Numbered from the stretch's first letter, positions 53,359 through 62,429 are shown. The stretch is DNA of 64,000 bases from Rhizobium sophorae (GCF_013087515.1 NZ_JABFCN010000023.1:248001-312000), one strand, 5' to 3'. Program-made: numbers and translations. Notes: generated from the sequence alone by a model not told the origin.

Positions 53359-54207
53359 ATGGATAGTTCAGGCTTCACCGATCTTTTTGACGAATGGACG
53401 GACTCGGCGCTCGAGTGGGTGAGCGACAACGGCGAATTCCTTTTCGATTCTATCAGACAGGTTCTCGAAGGGCTCTATGACGGGATCCTCTGGCTCCTGC
53501 AGCTTCCGCCTTTCTACCTGGTCGCGCTGATCGTGGCGCTCATCGGCTGGCGGCTGGTCAATGTCTGGTTCGCCGTGTTGAGCGGCGCCGCGCTGGCGCT
53601 TTGTTTTTCCATGGGCCTCTGGCCCGAGACGATGAGCACGCTCGCGCTGGTCTTGACCGCAACCGCACTCGCCCTGGCGATCGGGATACCAATCGGTATT
53701 GCCGCCGGTTTCTTCCCCGCCCTCGATCGCTTCATGGAGCCCGGCCTGGATCTTATCCAGACGCTTCCGCCATACATCTACCTGCTGCCGGCGATTGCCC
53801 TGCTCGGCTACGGACCGGCGACGGCACTGATTGCGACGGTGATCGTCGCCGTGCCGCCGGCAATCCGGCTGACGTCTCTCGGTATCCGGATGACGCCCAG
53901 GGAGTTCATCGAGCTTGGAGAGGCGCTGGGGATGACGCCGGCCAAGATGTTCTTCAAGATCCGCCTTCCCTTCGCGCTGCCGAGCATCATGGCAGGGATC
54001 AACCAGAGCCTGATGATGGCCTTCGGCATGGTCGTCATCGCAGGCATCGTCGGTTCCGGCGGGCTTGGCGAGACGATCTATGGCGCGATCAGAACGCTCG
54101 ACATCGCGACCTCCATCAATGGAGCGATCGCCATCGTGGTCCTGACCATGGTGCTTGACCGGATAACCCAGAGCGCCGCTCGCTTGGGAACGGTGAGGAA
54201 GTCATGA
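53359..54207 (+). CDS. Betaine-type ABC transporter permease 1 (ProW-like)
   Basis: A 282-residue inner-membrane protein. After a soluble N-terminus (DEWTDSALEWVSDNGEFLFD) come about six hydrophobic helices and the coupling motif FIELGEALGMTPAKMFFKI with RLPFALPSIMAGI. It is homologous to the next gene, so the channel is probably a heterodimer of the two permeases, unlike the single permease of the importer at 33.6-36.8 kb. It overlaps permease 2 by four bases. Confidence 0.88.
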   Translation: MDSSGFTDLFDEWTDSALEWVSDNGEFLFDSIRQVLEGLYDGILWLLQLPPFYLVALIVALIGWRLVNVWFAVLSGAALALCFSMGLWPETMSTLALVLTATALALAIGIPIGIAAGFFPALDRFMEPGLDLIQTLPPYIYLLPAIALLGYGPATALIATVIVAVPPAIRLTSLGIRMTPREFIELGEALGMTPAKMFFKIRLPFALPSIMAGINQSLMMAFGMVVIAGIVGSGGLGETIYGAIRTLDIATSINGAIAIVVLTMVLDRITQSAARLGTVRKS

Positions 54208-55055
54208 ATCCGTCCAACCTGCAGTTTTCGCCCGGCGCTTTCCTGGCGCCGTTAGTCGATTGGCTCAACACCAACCTTCATCCGCTGTTTGCGGCGATCA
54301 GTTACCTGGTCGAAGCGCTCCTTTCCGGATTCGAGGCGGCACTCCTCTTCGTGCCGCCCTATGGGCTTATTGCGATCGTCGTCATCCTGGCATTCGTCGC
54401 CGTCGGTCTGCACGCCGCGATCCTTGCGGGTCTTTGCCTGGGGTTCTGTCTCCTCATGGGGCTGTGGACGGCATCGATGCAGACCCTCTCCCTGGTCACT
54501 GTCGCGGTTCTGATCTCCGTGCTCATCGCCTTTCCGATCGGCGTCCTGTGCTCGCGCCACAAGACATTGGAGGCGATGGTTCGTCCGGTTCTCGACGTGA
54601 TGCAGACCGTGCCGCCATGGGTCTACCTCATTCCTGCGGTGATGATCTTCAGCCTTGGACGTGTGCCGGCAATCATCGCTACCATCGTTTATGGCATTCC
54701 GCCGATGCTCCGCCTGACCACGCTGGCGTTCAACCAGGTGCCGAGAGAATTCGTGGAACTCGGCAGCGCGATCGGCGCGCCGCCTCGTTCGGTGCTTTGG
54801 AAGATCGAGATCCCCTTGGCCAGGCAGACGCTCCTCGTCGGGCTCAACCAATGCATCCTTCTGTCACTGGCGATGGTGGTATTGGCGGGGCTCGTCGGCG
54901 CCGGCGGTCTCGGCGCCGAGGTGACGCGCGGCCTGACGCGCATGGAGATGGGGCTTGGCCTGCGGGCGGGCCTGGCGATCGTCGCCGTCGCTCTTCTGCT
55001 CGACCGGCTGTCCCGCGGCCTGCTCGACCGTGACAGGCTGCCGAAGACGAGATGA
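54204..55055 (+). CDS. Betaine-type ABC transporter permease 2 (ProW-like)
   Basis: A 283-residue ProW-like membrane protein. Its coupling region reads FVELGSAIGAPPRSVLWKI, then EIPLARQTLLVGLNQCILLS. It is moderately similar to permease 1, with the same arrangement of helices. Its start and stop overlap its neighbours by four bases on each side (ATGA), so transporter and racemase-family gene are one translational unit. Confidence 0.87.
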   Translation: MNPSNLQFSPGAFLAPLVDWLNTNLHPLFAAISYLVEALLSGFEAALLFVPPYGLIAIVVILAFVAVGLHAAILAGLCLGFCLLMGLWTASMQTLSLVTVAVLISVLIAFPIGVLCSRHKTLEAMVRPVLDVMQTVPPWVYLIPAVMIFSLGRVPAIIATIVYGIPPMLRLTTLAFNQVPREFVELGSAIGAPPRSVLWKIEIPLARQTLLVGLNQCILLSLAMVVLAGLVGAGGLGAEVTRGLTRMEMGLGLRAGLAIVAVALLLDRLSRGLLDRDRLPKTR

Positions 55056-56071
55056 GCAAGAGACACAAAAAGATGAGAAACAGCTTCTTCTGCATCGACG
55101 CCCATACGTCGGGAAATCCCGTGCGCCTCGTCGCCGGAGGTGGTCCGCTGCTTCCGCATGCGCCGATCAGTGAGCGACGGGAGATTTTTGTCCGGGATCA
55201 CGACTGGGTGCGCAAGGCGCTGATGTTCGAGCCAAGGGGGCATGACATCATGTCGGGCGCGATCATCTATCCGGCCTACCGGGAGGATTGCGATTTTGCC
55301 GTTCTTTTCATCGAAGTGAGCGGTTGCCTGCCGATGTGTGGCGCCGGCACCATCGGCACCGTGACCGCCGCGATCGAGGAGGGGCTCGTCAAGCCGCGGG
55401 AGCCGGGAAGGCTTGCCATCGAGACGCCTGCAGGAAGGGTCGACGTCACTTATGAGCAGAAGGGCGGATATGTCGAATCCGTTCGTCTCCACAATATTGC
55501 GAGCTATCTTCATGAGGCTGATGTCGAGGTCGATGTGTCGGGAATGGGCCGTCTGCGCGTCGACATATCCTATGGCGGCAACTATTATGCCGTCATCGAA
55601 CCGCAGGAAAACTGGAGTGGCCTCGACGGCATGACCGCATCGGACATTGTCGGCTGCAGCCAGAAGCTCAGGTCGGCACTTGCCGATATCTGCGATCCCA
55701 TTCATCCCCACGACGCCAGGATCCGCGGCGTGCATCATGCGATCTGGTGCGACCGCCCCGTCAACGACACTTCGGATGGGCGGTGCGCGGTCTTCTATGG
55801 CGAGAAGGCCATTGATCGCTCGCCGGGCGGCACCGGCACCTCCGCCCGCATGGCCCAACTCTATGGGAAGGGACGGCTTACCGTAGGGTCGAGATACCGG
55901 CATGAAAGCCTGATCGGAACCGTCTTCGAGGGCCGGGTCGTAGCCGAGGCACGCATTGGGCCCTATAGCGGTATTCTGCCGAGTATCGGAGGCTGGGCGC
56001 GCGTCATCGGCCATAACACCATTTTCGTTGACGATCGTGATCCGCTGGCGCACGGTTTTCAGATTCGTTGA
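55052..56071 (+). CDS. Proline racemase/hydroxyproline epimerase family protein, second catalytic Cys replaced by Gly
   Basis: A 339-residue member of the proline racemase superfamily (IDAHTSGNPVRLVAGGGP start, PRGHDIMSGAII). The first active-site Cys (Cys96) is kept but in MCGAG, where the usual motif is MCGHG. At the second site the usual SPCGTGTSA reads SPGGTGTSA, with Gly259. Racemases and 4-hydroxyproline epimerases need two Cys, and trans-3-hydroxyproline dehydratases have Cys/Thr. A Cys/Gly pair suggests no two-base racemisation, perhaps a dehydratase or lyase. An inner ATG (residue 8) is an alternative start. It couples to the betaine importer. Confidence 0.8.
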   Translation: MSKRHKKMRNSFFCIDAHTSGNPVRLVAGGGPLLPHAPISERREIFVRDHDWVRKALMFEPRGHDIMSGAIIYPAYREDCDFAVLFIEVSGCLPMCGAGTIGTVTAAIEEGLVKPREPGRLAIETPAGRVDVTYEQKGGYVESVRLHNIASYLHEADVEVDVSGMGRLRVDISYGGNYYAVIEPQENWSGLDGMTASDIVGCSQKLRSALADICDPIHPHDARIRGVHHAIWCDRPVNDTSDGRCAVFYGEKAIDRSPGGTGTSARMAQLYGKGRLTVGSRYRHESLIGTVFEGRVVAEARIGPYSGILPSIGGWARVIGHNTIFVDDRDPLAHGFQIR

Positions 56072-56094
56072 ATGCATTCAGAAACGGTGATGAG

Positions 56095-57114
56095 ATGACT
56101 ATGCGACCCGGGCAGCATCGGCAGGCAGACGGCGCCGCGAAGCCCGCTGCCCGGCTCAAGGTGGGTTTCGTTCTGGCGCGATCGTTCACGCTGTCGGCTT
56201 TCGCGCTCTTCGTGGACACGCTACGGCTTGCCAGCGATGAACAGGATCGTTCCGGAAGGGTCCTCGCCGACTGGCAGGTGATCGGCAGCACGCGTCATCT
56301 GATCACCGCGAGCTGCGGTGTCCAAGTCGCGCCGACGTCGGATTTCGTCGACCCGTCGCGCTTCGACTACATCGTCGTCGTCGGCGGCCTGCTGACGGTG
56401 GAAAATCCCGTCGACCAGCAGACCATCGCTTTCCTCAAGCAGGCGGATGCCAAGAAGGTGCCGCTGATCGGCGTGTGCACCGGTACGTTCATTCTTGCCG
56501 CGGCGGGCCTGATGAAGCGGCATGAATCCTGTGTGAGCTGGCTGCACTACAAGGAGTTCCGGGAGCGTTTCCCCGACCTTAGCGTTCGTTCCGACCGGCT
56601 CTTCAATCTCGACCGCCAGCGTGGGTCCTGCGCCGGCGGCAGCAGCGCCGCCGACATGGCGGCGTTGCTGGTCAGGAAATACATCAGCCGCGATGCCGAA
56701 CGAAACGCGCTTGAGGTGCTGCAGATCGAGCGCGCCCGCGCACCTGCGGACGTCCAGCCCCGGCGTCCGCTCTATGACGATTATGACGATGCCCGCGTCA
56801 AGGCGGCGATGATCACGATGGAGCAGTTCGTCGACGGCAGCATGTCGATCGAGAAGCTTGCCTCTACGGTTGGACTCTCGCGACGGCAGCTGGAGAGGAT
56901 CTTCATCGACAAGACAGGAATGTCTCCAGCCAAGGCCTATAGTCGCGTCCGAATGGAGCGGGCGAAGTCGATCCTTGCCCAGTCGAAGGCGCCGCTGATC
57001 GAGATCGCACTGGATGTCGGCTTCGAAAACGCCTCGCAGTTTACGAGAACGTTCAAGCGCACATTCGGGCAAACGCCTTCGCAGCATCGCGCGGCAGCTT
57101 TGAGAGCGCACTGA
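56095..57114 (+). CDS. GlxA/GbdR-type AraC regulator with class I amidotransferase-like domain
   Basis: A 339-residue regulator. The N-terminal DJ-1/PfpI-like domain covers about residues 20-185 (KVGFVLARSFTLSAFALFVD, the nucleophile-elbow-like GVCTGTFILAAAGL). The C-terminal AraC DNA-binding domain follows (SIEKLASTVGLSRRQLERIF and IALDVGFENASQFTRTFKRT). GbdR, which controls glycine betaine catabolism in Pseudomonas, has this layout, so a role as betaine-responsive activator of these operons is likely. ATG 56095 is chosen over an upstream TTG. It is the last gene of the large operon and converges on the oxygenase genes. Confidence 0.87.
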   Translation: MTMRPGQHRQADGAAKPAARLKVGFVLARSFTLSAFALFVDTLRLASDEQDRSGRVLADWQVIGSTRHLITASCGVQVAPTSDFVDPSRFDYIVVVGGLLTVENPVDQQTIAFLKQADAKKVPLIGVCTGTFILAAAGLMKRHESCVSWLHYKEFRERFPDLSVRSDRLFNLDRQRGSCAGGSSAADMAALLVRKYISRDAERNALEVLQIERARAPADVQPRRPLYDDYDDARVKAAMITMEQFVDGSMSIEKLASTVGLSRRQLERIFIDKTGMSPAKAYSRVRMERAKSILAQSKAPLIEIALDVGFENASQFTRTFKRTFGQTPSQHRAAALRAH

Positions 57115-57168
57115 ACGCGCAATGCCGGATCAGCTAAGTAGGCTCCTCGGGTGGTGCGTACCCAGCGC

Positions 57169-58260
57169 TCAGCGTTCGATGACAAGATCGCTGAGCGGCT
57201 TGGAGCAGCAGGGCAGGAAAAGGCCGGCGTCGATTTCCCGCTGACGAATTCCGCCATTGTGGTTCATGTCGACCGTGCCTGACGTAAGCTTCGACTTGCA
57301 GGTGCCGCAGACGCCATTCGCGCAGGACGACGGGATCCTGACGCCTGACTTCTTCGCACATGAGAGCACGCTCTGGTCGGCGGAGACGTCGATGCTGCGG
57401 GCCTGCTTCGAGAAGGTGACCTGAAAGACCTTGGCAGATGCCTCCTGAACCGCAGGGATTTCGGGTTCGTCGATGACCGCGGCGTCGAAGCTTTCCTCCA
57501 GGTAGTTCGAGCCGGGCACGCCGAGTTCGGCGGCAATGCCGCGCGCGGCGGCCATGAACGGGGCGGGGCCGCAGCACATCACGGTTCGCTCGGCGATATC
57601 GGGAACCGCAAGCCGCATGTAATCCTTCGAAATACGGCCGGTCAGACCGGGCCAGGACGGCTCGCCGGCTACGGTCTCCGGGAGGAAATGCAGGCGTAGG
57701 CCTTTCAGCCTGCGGGCGATGCAGGCCAGTTCGTCGCGAAAGATCAGATCCTGCGGCGTCCGGCCGGCATGCATGAAGACGACGTCGGCAGGTTCGCAAC
57801 TGTCGGCGAGTTCCCGCAGAATGGACATGACGGGGGTAATGCCGGAGCCGCCGGACAAAAGCAGAAGCTTACGTCCCGACGTCTCGGGCCTGACGAAGTG
57901 GCCGAGCGGGCCGTTCGCCCTGACGGTCGCGCCGGGAACCAGGGTGTCATGAAGCCAGTTGGAGATCTTGCCGCCGGGAACGCGCTTCACCGTCACGGAG
58001 AAGGCGTTCGTCCGATGCGGCGAAGACGAGATGCTGTAGCACCTGTTTTCAGCGTCTCCATTATGTTCCAGGTCGAACAGAAAATACTGCCCTGCCTTGA
58101 ACATGAACCGCTTGCCCTCACGGGAGGCAAAGGTGAACGTCTTGACGTCATGGGTCTCCTGCTGAACGTCGAGGCAGACGAGCGCGTCGTCTTCTTCAGG
58201 GTTCCATAGGTCGTGAAGGGCGGCCCTGGCTGCGGGCATCTGCGGGCTCCTAGTATCCAT
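57169..58260 (-). CDS. Rieske oxygenase reductase component (GbcB-like)
   Basis: A 363-residue flavin reductase with three parts: an FAD-binding barrel (GQYFLFDLEHNGDAENRCYS), an NAD domain (LLLLSGGSGITPVMSILREL, VMCCGPAPFM) and a C-terminal plant-type [2Fe-2S] ferredoxin (CAKKSGVRIPSSCANGVCGT and the last Cys in LFLPCCSKPL). It passes electrons from NAD(P)H to the Rieske oxygenase encoded just upstream, whose stop it overlaps by 11 bases. ATG 58260 gives the length normal for GbcB/StcC-like proteins; the longer frame is oxygenase shadow. Confidence 0.87.
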   Translation of the reverse strand: MDTRSPQMPAARAALHDLWNPEEDDALVCLDVQQETHDVKTFTFASREGKRFMFKAGQYFLFDLEHNGDAENRCYSISSSPHRTNAFSVTVKRVPGGKISNWLHDTLVPGATVRANGPLGHFVRPETSGRKLLLLSGGSGITPVMSILRELADSCEPADVVFMHAGRTPQDLIFRDELACIARRLKGLRLHFLPETVAGEPSWPGLTGRISKDYMRLAVPDIAERTVMCCGPAPFMAAARGIAAELGVPGSNYLEESFDAAVIDEPEIPAVQEASAKVFQVTFSKQARSIDVSADQSVLSCAKKSGVRIPSSCANGVCGTCKSKLTSGTVDMNHNGGIRQREIDAGLFLPCCSKPLSDLVIER

Positions 58261-59503
58261 GGGCGCGCATCCGATCGATGTACCAGCTGGCGAACTTGTC
58301 GAGGTTCGTCTCGGAAAAGCGGGAGTAGGGGCCTGGCTGATAGGCCGGGTCGAGAGCGCCGGCATGGGAGCGCGCGACAAGGTCGGCATCCTGGTCCGTC
58401 GTCGCGACCCAGACATCCGTCAGCTTGTCGAGATCGTAATCTACGCCTTCGACGGCGTCCTTGTGGACCAGCCACTTGGTTCTGACCAGCGTCTTGCCCG
58501 CGGAGAGCGGAATGACGGTTGCCACCACGGCATGGTCGCCCATGAAGTGGTTCCAGCTGTTGTGGCCCCAAAGATGCGTGTCGCCGAGATCCTTGCGGGT
58601 CATGTGCCCAAGAAGCTTGGAGGATGCGGCGGTGGCATCATGGGTCTGGGATTCGCCGGCGCCGGCGATGATCAGCCGCTGGGTGCGGAAATTGGTGGCG
58701 CAGTCGGCGAGCTGCTCGACCGCAGCCGAGGGGAAGCCGTCAGACTCCCACGCCTTGGTCCGCTCTTCATACAGCCTGAAATGCTCCTCGGCCTGTTCGC
58801 GATCCTCCGGGCTCAGCGTCTCGGGATCGAAGCCGAAGTCGAGATCGACGAAGGATACACAAAGCTCCGGATGGTTCGCGGAGCAATGGTAGCATTCGCG
58901 ATTGTTTTCCATCGTGAGCTTCCAGTTGCCGTCCTCGATGACATCCGTTTGGAAGGCGATCTTTGCGTTCCGGATGTCGTAGGGGGCGAGGCGCTCGGTC
59001 ATGGTCTGTTCGAGGATAGCAATGTCCTCGGGCGGATTGTCGGAGAGACAGACATAAATCAGTCCGCCGATCGACTTGAAAGTGACGGGCTTGAGGCTCC
59101 GACACTCCTTGTCGAAGTCCTTGCCCATGTGAGGCGCGTAGCTGAGCTCACCCGTCAGTTCGTATGTCCATGTGTGATAGGGACAGACGAGTTTTGAGAC
59201 GATCGTCTTGCCCGGATCGAGAAGGCGGGAGCCGCGATGGCGGCAGACGTTGTGCAGGACGCGAATTTCTCCGTCGTCGTCACGCAGAAGGATCAGGCTC
59301 GTCCTGCCGATATCGATGACCGTGGCGTCACCGGGTTCGGGAACATCGCAATCGAGACCGACACAAATCCAGTGATTGTGGAAGAAGACGTCGATGTCTG
59401 CTTCGAACACGTCTTCTCTGACGTAAAGGCCGGCCGGCAGAGAGTGACCATTGGCACGAGCGTCGAGAAGGGCGGAAATGGAAGACGGGAGCTTGTTTAG
59501 CAT
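58250..59503 (-). CDS. Rieske non-haem iron oxygenase, betaine N-demethylase (Stc2/GbcA-like)
   Basis: A 417-residue oxygenase alpha subunit. The Rieske [2Fe-2S] motif is CRHRGSRLLDP and CPYHTWTYEL at about 87-115. The catalytic iron site follows in WKLTMENNRECYHCSANHPE. The length and motifs match stachydrine demethylase (Stc2) and glycine betaine monooxygenase (GbcA), both of which remove one N-methyl as formaldehyde using O2 and NAD(P)H through the reductase beside it. The proline-ring-type genes around it favour stachydrine or a hydroxylated form, but glycine betaine cannot be excluded. It is divergent from a LysR gene. Confidence 0.85.
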   Translation of the reverse strand: MLNKLPSSISALLDARANGHSLPAGLYVREDVFEADIDVFFHNHWICVGLDCDVPEPGDATVIDIGRTSLILLRDDDGEIRVLHNVCRHRGSRLLDPGKTIVSKLVCPYHTWTYELTGELSYAPHMGKDFDKECRSLKPVTFKSIGGLIYVCLSDNPPEDIAILEQTMTERLAPYDIRNAKIAFQTDVIEDGNWKLTMENNRECYHCSANHPELCVSFVDLDFGFDPETLSPEDREQAEEHFRLYEERTKAWESDGFPSAAVEQLADCATNFRTQRLIIAGAGESQTHDATAASSKLLGHMTRKDLGDTHLWGHNSWNHFMGDHAVVATVIPLSAGKTLVRTKWLVHKDAVEGVDYDLDKLTDVWVATTDQDADLVARSHAGALDPAYQPGPYSRFSETNLDKFASWYIDRMRAHGY

Positions 59504-59614
59504 CAGAACCTCTTATGCGAGAGTTTCCTGAGATTGCCCTTGCAGAGCTGATATTTCAACGGCATAAAAAATTAGGTTCGCATGAGTTTTTATCATGCGA
59601 TGAGGAGTTCTGTG

Positions 59615-60502
59615 ATGCACTTTCGAAGACGGATCCCATCGCTGACGGCACTGGTGACCCTGGAGGCGGTGCTCAGAAAGAAGAGCTTCACCACGGCTGC
59701 GACCGAATTGGGTGTCACCCAGGCGGCGGTCAGCAGACAGATTGCATTGCTGGAGGAAGAATTCGGCCAGCCCTTGTTCGTGCGCAAGCATCGGGCGATC
59801 GAGCCCACGTTGGCATGCATCAACCTCGGAGCCACGCTGGCCAAGAGCTTTGCCGATATCGCCGAGAGCGTGGAAGCGCTCCAGTCGCGCAGCCAGGACG
59901 TGTTGACCATAGGGGCGACCGTTGCATTCTCTTCTTTCTGGCTGCTGCCGCGGCTGGCCGAGTTTCGCCGTGCGAACCCCGGCATCCTGGTGCGGGTGAT
60001 ATCCCAGGACAGCCCGATCGCTCTCGATAACGGAGAAGTCGATGTGGCAATTCGATATGGTGTGCCTCCCTTCAGCGATGGCACCGTCATCGCCTCGCAC
60101 GGCGACGTCATCTGCCCCGTCTGCTCTCCCGACTATCTCAGGCGTCGCGGAGATGGCGCGCTCGGCTCCGCCGACGAATTCATCGAAACGGACGTTCTCG
60201 ATCGTTCCTGGTATAGCTGGGCGCAGTGGTTTTCGCTCACCGGCGCCAACCTAGAGGTAAAGCCGTCGCTTCGGTTCAACCACTATACCGAAACCATTGC
60301 AGCCGCGCGCGCCGGCCAAGGTATTGCCTTGGGATGGCGCATGCTGGTGGGCACGTTTCTGGAGGATGGAACCCTGGTGCAGGTCGGCGGCGGCGAGCTT
60401 GCCGCGGAAGATCGTTACAACGTGATCGTGCCGGTCAAAGCCAAGCGAAGCAATGCACGCGACCTTGCCGCCGCCTGGCTGACGGCATCACTGCACGGGT
60501 GA
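59615..60502 (+). CDS. LysR family transcriptional regulator (GcvA-like)
   Basis: A 295-residue LysR protein. The N-terminal helix-turn-helix is SFTTAATELGVTQAAVSRQI, then ALLEEEFGQPLFVRKHRAI. The C-terminal substrate domain follows (LTIGATVAFSSFWLLPRLAE, ARAGQGIALGWRMLVG). I prefer ATG 59615, which has GAGGAG seven bases upstream, to ATG 59582. It is divergent from the Rieske oxygenase and probably controls it. Imperfect ATGCGAG/TTCGCAT half-sites lie between them (about 59510-59585). Confidence 0.83.
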   Translation: MHFRRRIPSLTALVTLEAVLRKKSFTTAATELGVTQAAVSRQIALLEEEFGQPLFVRKHRAIEPTLACINLGATLAKSFADIAESVEALQSRSQDVLTIGATVAFSSFWLLPRLAEFRRANPGILVRVISQDSPIALDNGEVDVAIRYGVPPFSDGTVIASHGDVICPVCSPDYLRRRGDGALGSADEFIETDVLDRSWYSWAQWFSLTGANLEVKPSLRFNHYTETIAAARAGQGIALGWRMLVGTFLEDGTLVQVGGGELAAEDRYNVIVPVKAKRSNARDLAAAWLTASLHG

Positions 60503-60513
60503 TCGACGCGTAG

Positions 60514-62166
60514 TCACAAGCCCAGTCCCACGGCTGCCGTCCGGTGAACGCCTTTAGGGACGAAGGCGAAACGATCTGCCAGGCCCAGGATATCGGCCGC
60601 CAGGTGAACGACGGAAAGCCACATTTCCGTCCCCTGCAAACTTGGTTCAGCACCGTCGGCAAAGGGGAATCCCTCGCCATCTCGCCATCTCTCCAGTGCC
60701 CTCGATATGACCTTGCGGGCGATCGCCTCGCCGTCGGCCCGCCTGTAGTCTGTCTGCCGGGCAATCAGCAGCAGAGGATGAATCGTATCGAGCAGGTTGC
60801 ACGCATTGTATTTTGCAGCAACGAAGCCCTTGTGGTTGCGATAGTTGAGGTGAACCGTCTCGAGCGAGGCGTGCGGCTGGGGAAGTGCCACGCCGAACTG
60901 GGCGTAGGTGCCGCGCGTCAGGCGATAAAAGCCGTTCACCGGTTGAAGCCATCCTTCCGGCGCGGTCGGTTCACCCCATAGCCCCGAGACGCTGTTGGCA
61001 TTCCGGCTCAGCCACTCGAAAAGCGCCTGCCGTGCCTGCCCGACGCCGAAATACTTCGCATTGTAGTACATGGCGGTTCCGATCGCATCGACAACGCTGC
61101 CGGCGTGCCATGCCCGGGTCGACCAAGGCAGGGCGCTCAGCCATTCATCCAGCTCCCTGGCGCCGAGCTCGACCGCATGGACCGGTTGGCGCGGACCGGA
61201 ACCAAGCAGTTCAAGCGCATAGCCAACCGCAAGGACGTTATAGAGCGCCTTTGGATCATCCCGCAGCGCCTTGCCATGCATTCGCCCATGCTCTTCCGGG
61301 AAAAGGCCGGTCTCTTGGTCCTGAAGACCTTGGAGACGCTCGACTGTCTCCGCCGCATCGAGATGGGGTGGCAGGTGGCCGAAGCCGGCAGCGATCTCGA
61401 TTGCATCGCAGAGATGTCGGATCGCCGGTCTGCGGATACCGTCTGCCTCCAGCGATTCATAGGATCCTTGCGTTTTCCAGCGTGCCAGGATCTCCGGCCA
61501 CTGGTCTTTTGCTTTCTGGCCGAGCCTCACCAATTGATCTTCGATGTCGCCAGTGCCGGTTTTCCGGGGCGCCGAGCCTCGGCTTCGCAGCACCCGGGCG
61601 GGCACGCCACCGGCAATCGCCATGGCGGGAATGTCCCCCGTGACCACCGCTCCGGCGGCGATCACCGCACCGTTTCCAATCGTGGCGCCATCAAGGATCA
61701 CGCAATTGGCGCCGACCCAGACATCGTCACCGATCACGATCCCGATGCTGATGACGCCCTGGCGGTGTATAGGAATGGTCGGATCGTCGAAGCCATGATT
61801 GAAGCCGACGATCGATGCATGCGAAGCAATCCGCACGCCATGACCGCACGTCACCGTGCCGGAAACACAGGCATAGGGATTGATGGTGCAATCGTCACCC
61901 AGGATCACATGGCCGCGAACGAGCGCGTGCCCGGCGATCCAGGAGCGCTCGCCCATCGTCAGGCTTTCGGTGAAGATTGCGGCATGCTCGGCAATGTAGG
62001 ACGTCTCGGCCAGCTCCGCACCGCATGATCGCCTGAGTTCCGCCTTGCGAGAGAGGTGGGCCGGATGATGGAGGTCAGGCGCAATGTGTTCCCAGGTCAG
62101 GTATTGAAGCCTTCGCGCTTCCCTTTCTTCGCCCGCCGATGTTTGCTGGCTTCTGACGTGATCCAT
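60514..62166 (-). CDS. Left-handed beta-helix acyltransferase fused to a helical toroid-like domain
   Basis: A protein of about 550 residues. The N-terminal third holds hexapeptide repeats of a LpxA/CatB-type acyltransferase (MGERSWIAGHALVRGHVILG, IGIVIGDDVWVGANCVILDG, IGNGAVIAAGAVVTGDIPAM), including the usual active-site-like His in VGFNHGFDD. The remaining ~270 residues are helical, with repeated Trp/Tyr-rich segments (LPWSTRAWHAGSVVDAIGTA, GLWGEPTAPEGWLQPVNGFY, LDTIHPLLLIARQTDY) that look like an alpha/alpha toroid of glycosidase or terpenoid-cyclase kind. ATG 62166 is the likely start, though the frame extends upstream. It may modify a polysaccharide. It lies next to a c-di-GMP protein. 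Confidence 0.7.
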   Translation of the reverse strand: MDHVRSQQTSAGEEREARRLQYLTWEHIAPDLHHPAHLSRKAELRRSCGAELAETSYIAEHAAIFTESLTMGERSWIAGHALVRGHVILGDDCTINPYACVSGTVTCGHGVRIASHASIVGFNHGFDDPTIPIHRQGVISIGIVIGDDVWVGANCVILDGATIGNGAVIAAGAVVTGDIPAMAIAGGVPARVLRSRGSAPRKTGTGDIEDQLVRLGQKAKDQWPEILARWKTQGSYESLEADGIRRPAIRHLCDAIEIAAGFGHLPPHLDAAETVERLQGLQDQETGLFPEEHGRMHGKALRDDPKALYNVLAVGYALELLGSGPRQPVHAVELGARELDEWLSALPWSTRAWHAGSVVDAIGTAMYYNAKYFGVGQARQALFEWLSRNANSVSGLWGEPTAPEGWLQPVNGFYRLTRGTYAQFGVALPQPHASLETVHLNYRNHKGFVAAKYNACNLLDTIHPLLLIARQTDYRRADGEAIARKVISRALERWRDGEGFPFADGAEPSLQGTEMWLSVVHLAADILGLADRFAFVPKGVHRTAAVGLGL

Positions 62167-62429
62167 CCTGCTCCTCATTCCCAGGTTCAACCGCCGAATA
62201 TTCGTCTGATTCAGCGATCCGTTGCCTCGCTGCATCAGACGGCCTGATCCGTCCAAAAGCAAGACTTCCGACAATGGCGGCGCAGCCCTCGTTGAAATGG
62301 CTCCAATTGTTTTGATCGGGTCCGGCCTCTCTGCGATCGATGCGTCCGAATTCGTGATTTGCAGAGACGTCATGCATCATGCGCCGATTGTCGGGAACGT
62401 GCTGAGCCATCTGCAAACCTTGAGGCGCC

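Noticed and set aside
54689..56077. 462-codon minus-strand frame opposite permease 2 and the racemase homologue
   Set aside because: Shadow frame; the plus-strand genes are tightly coupled and carry family motifs.
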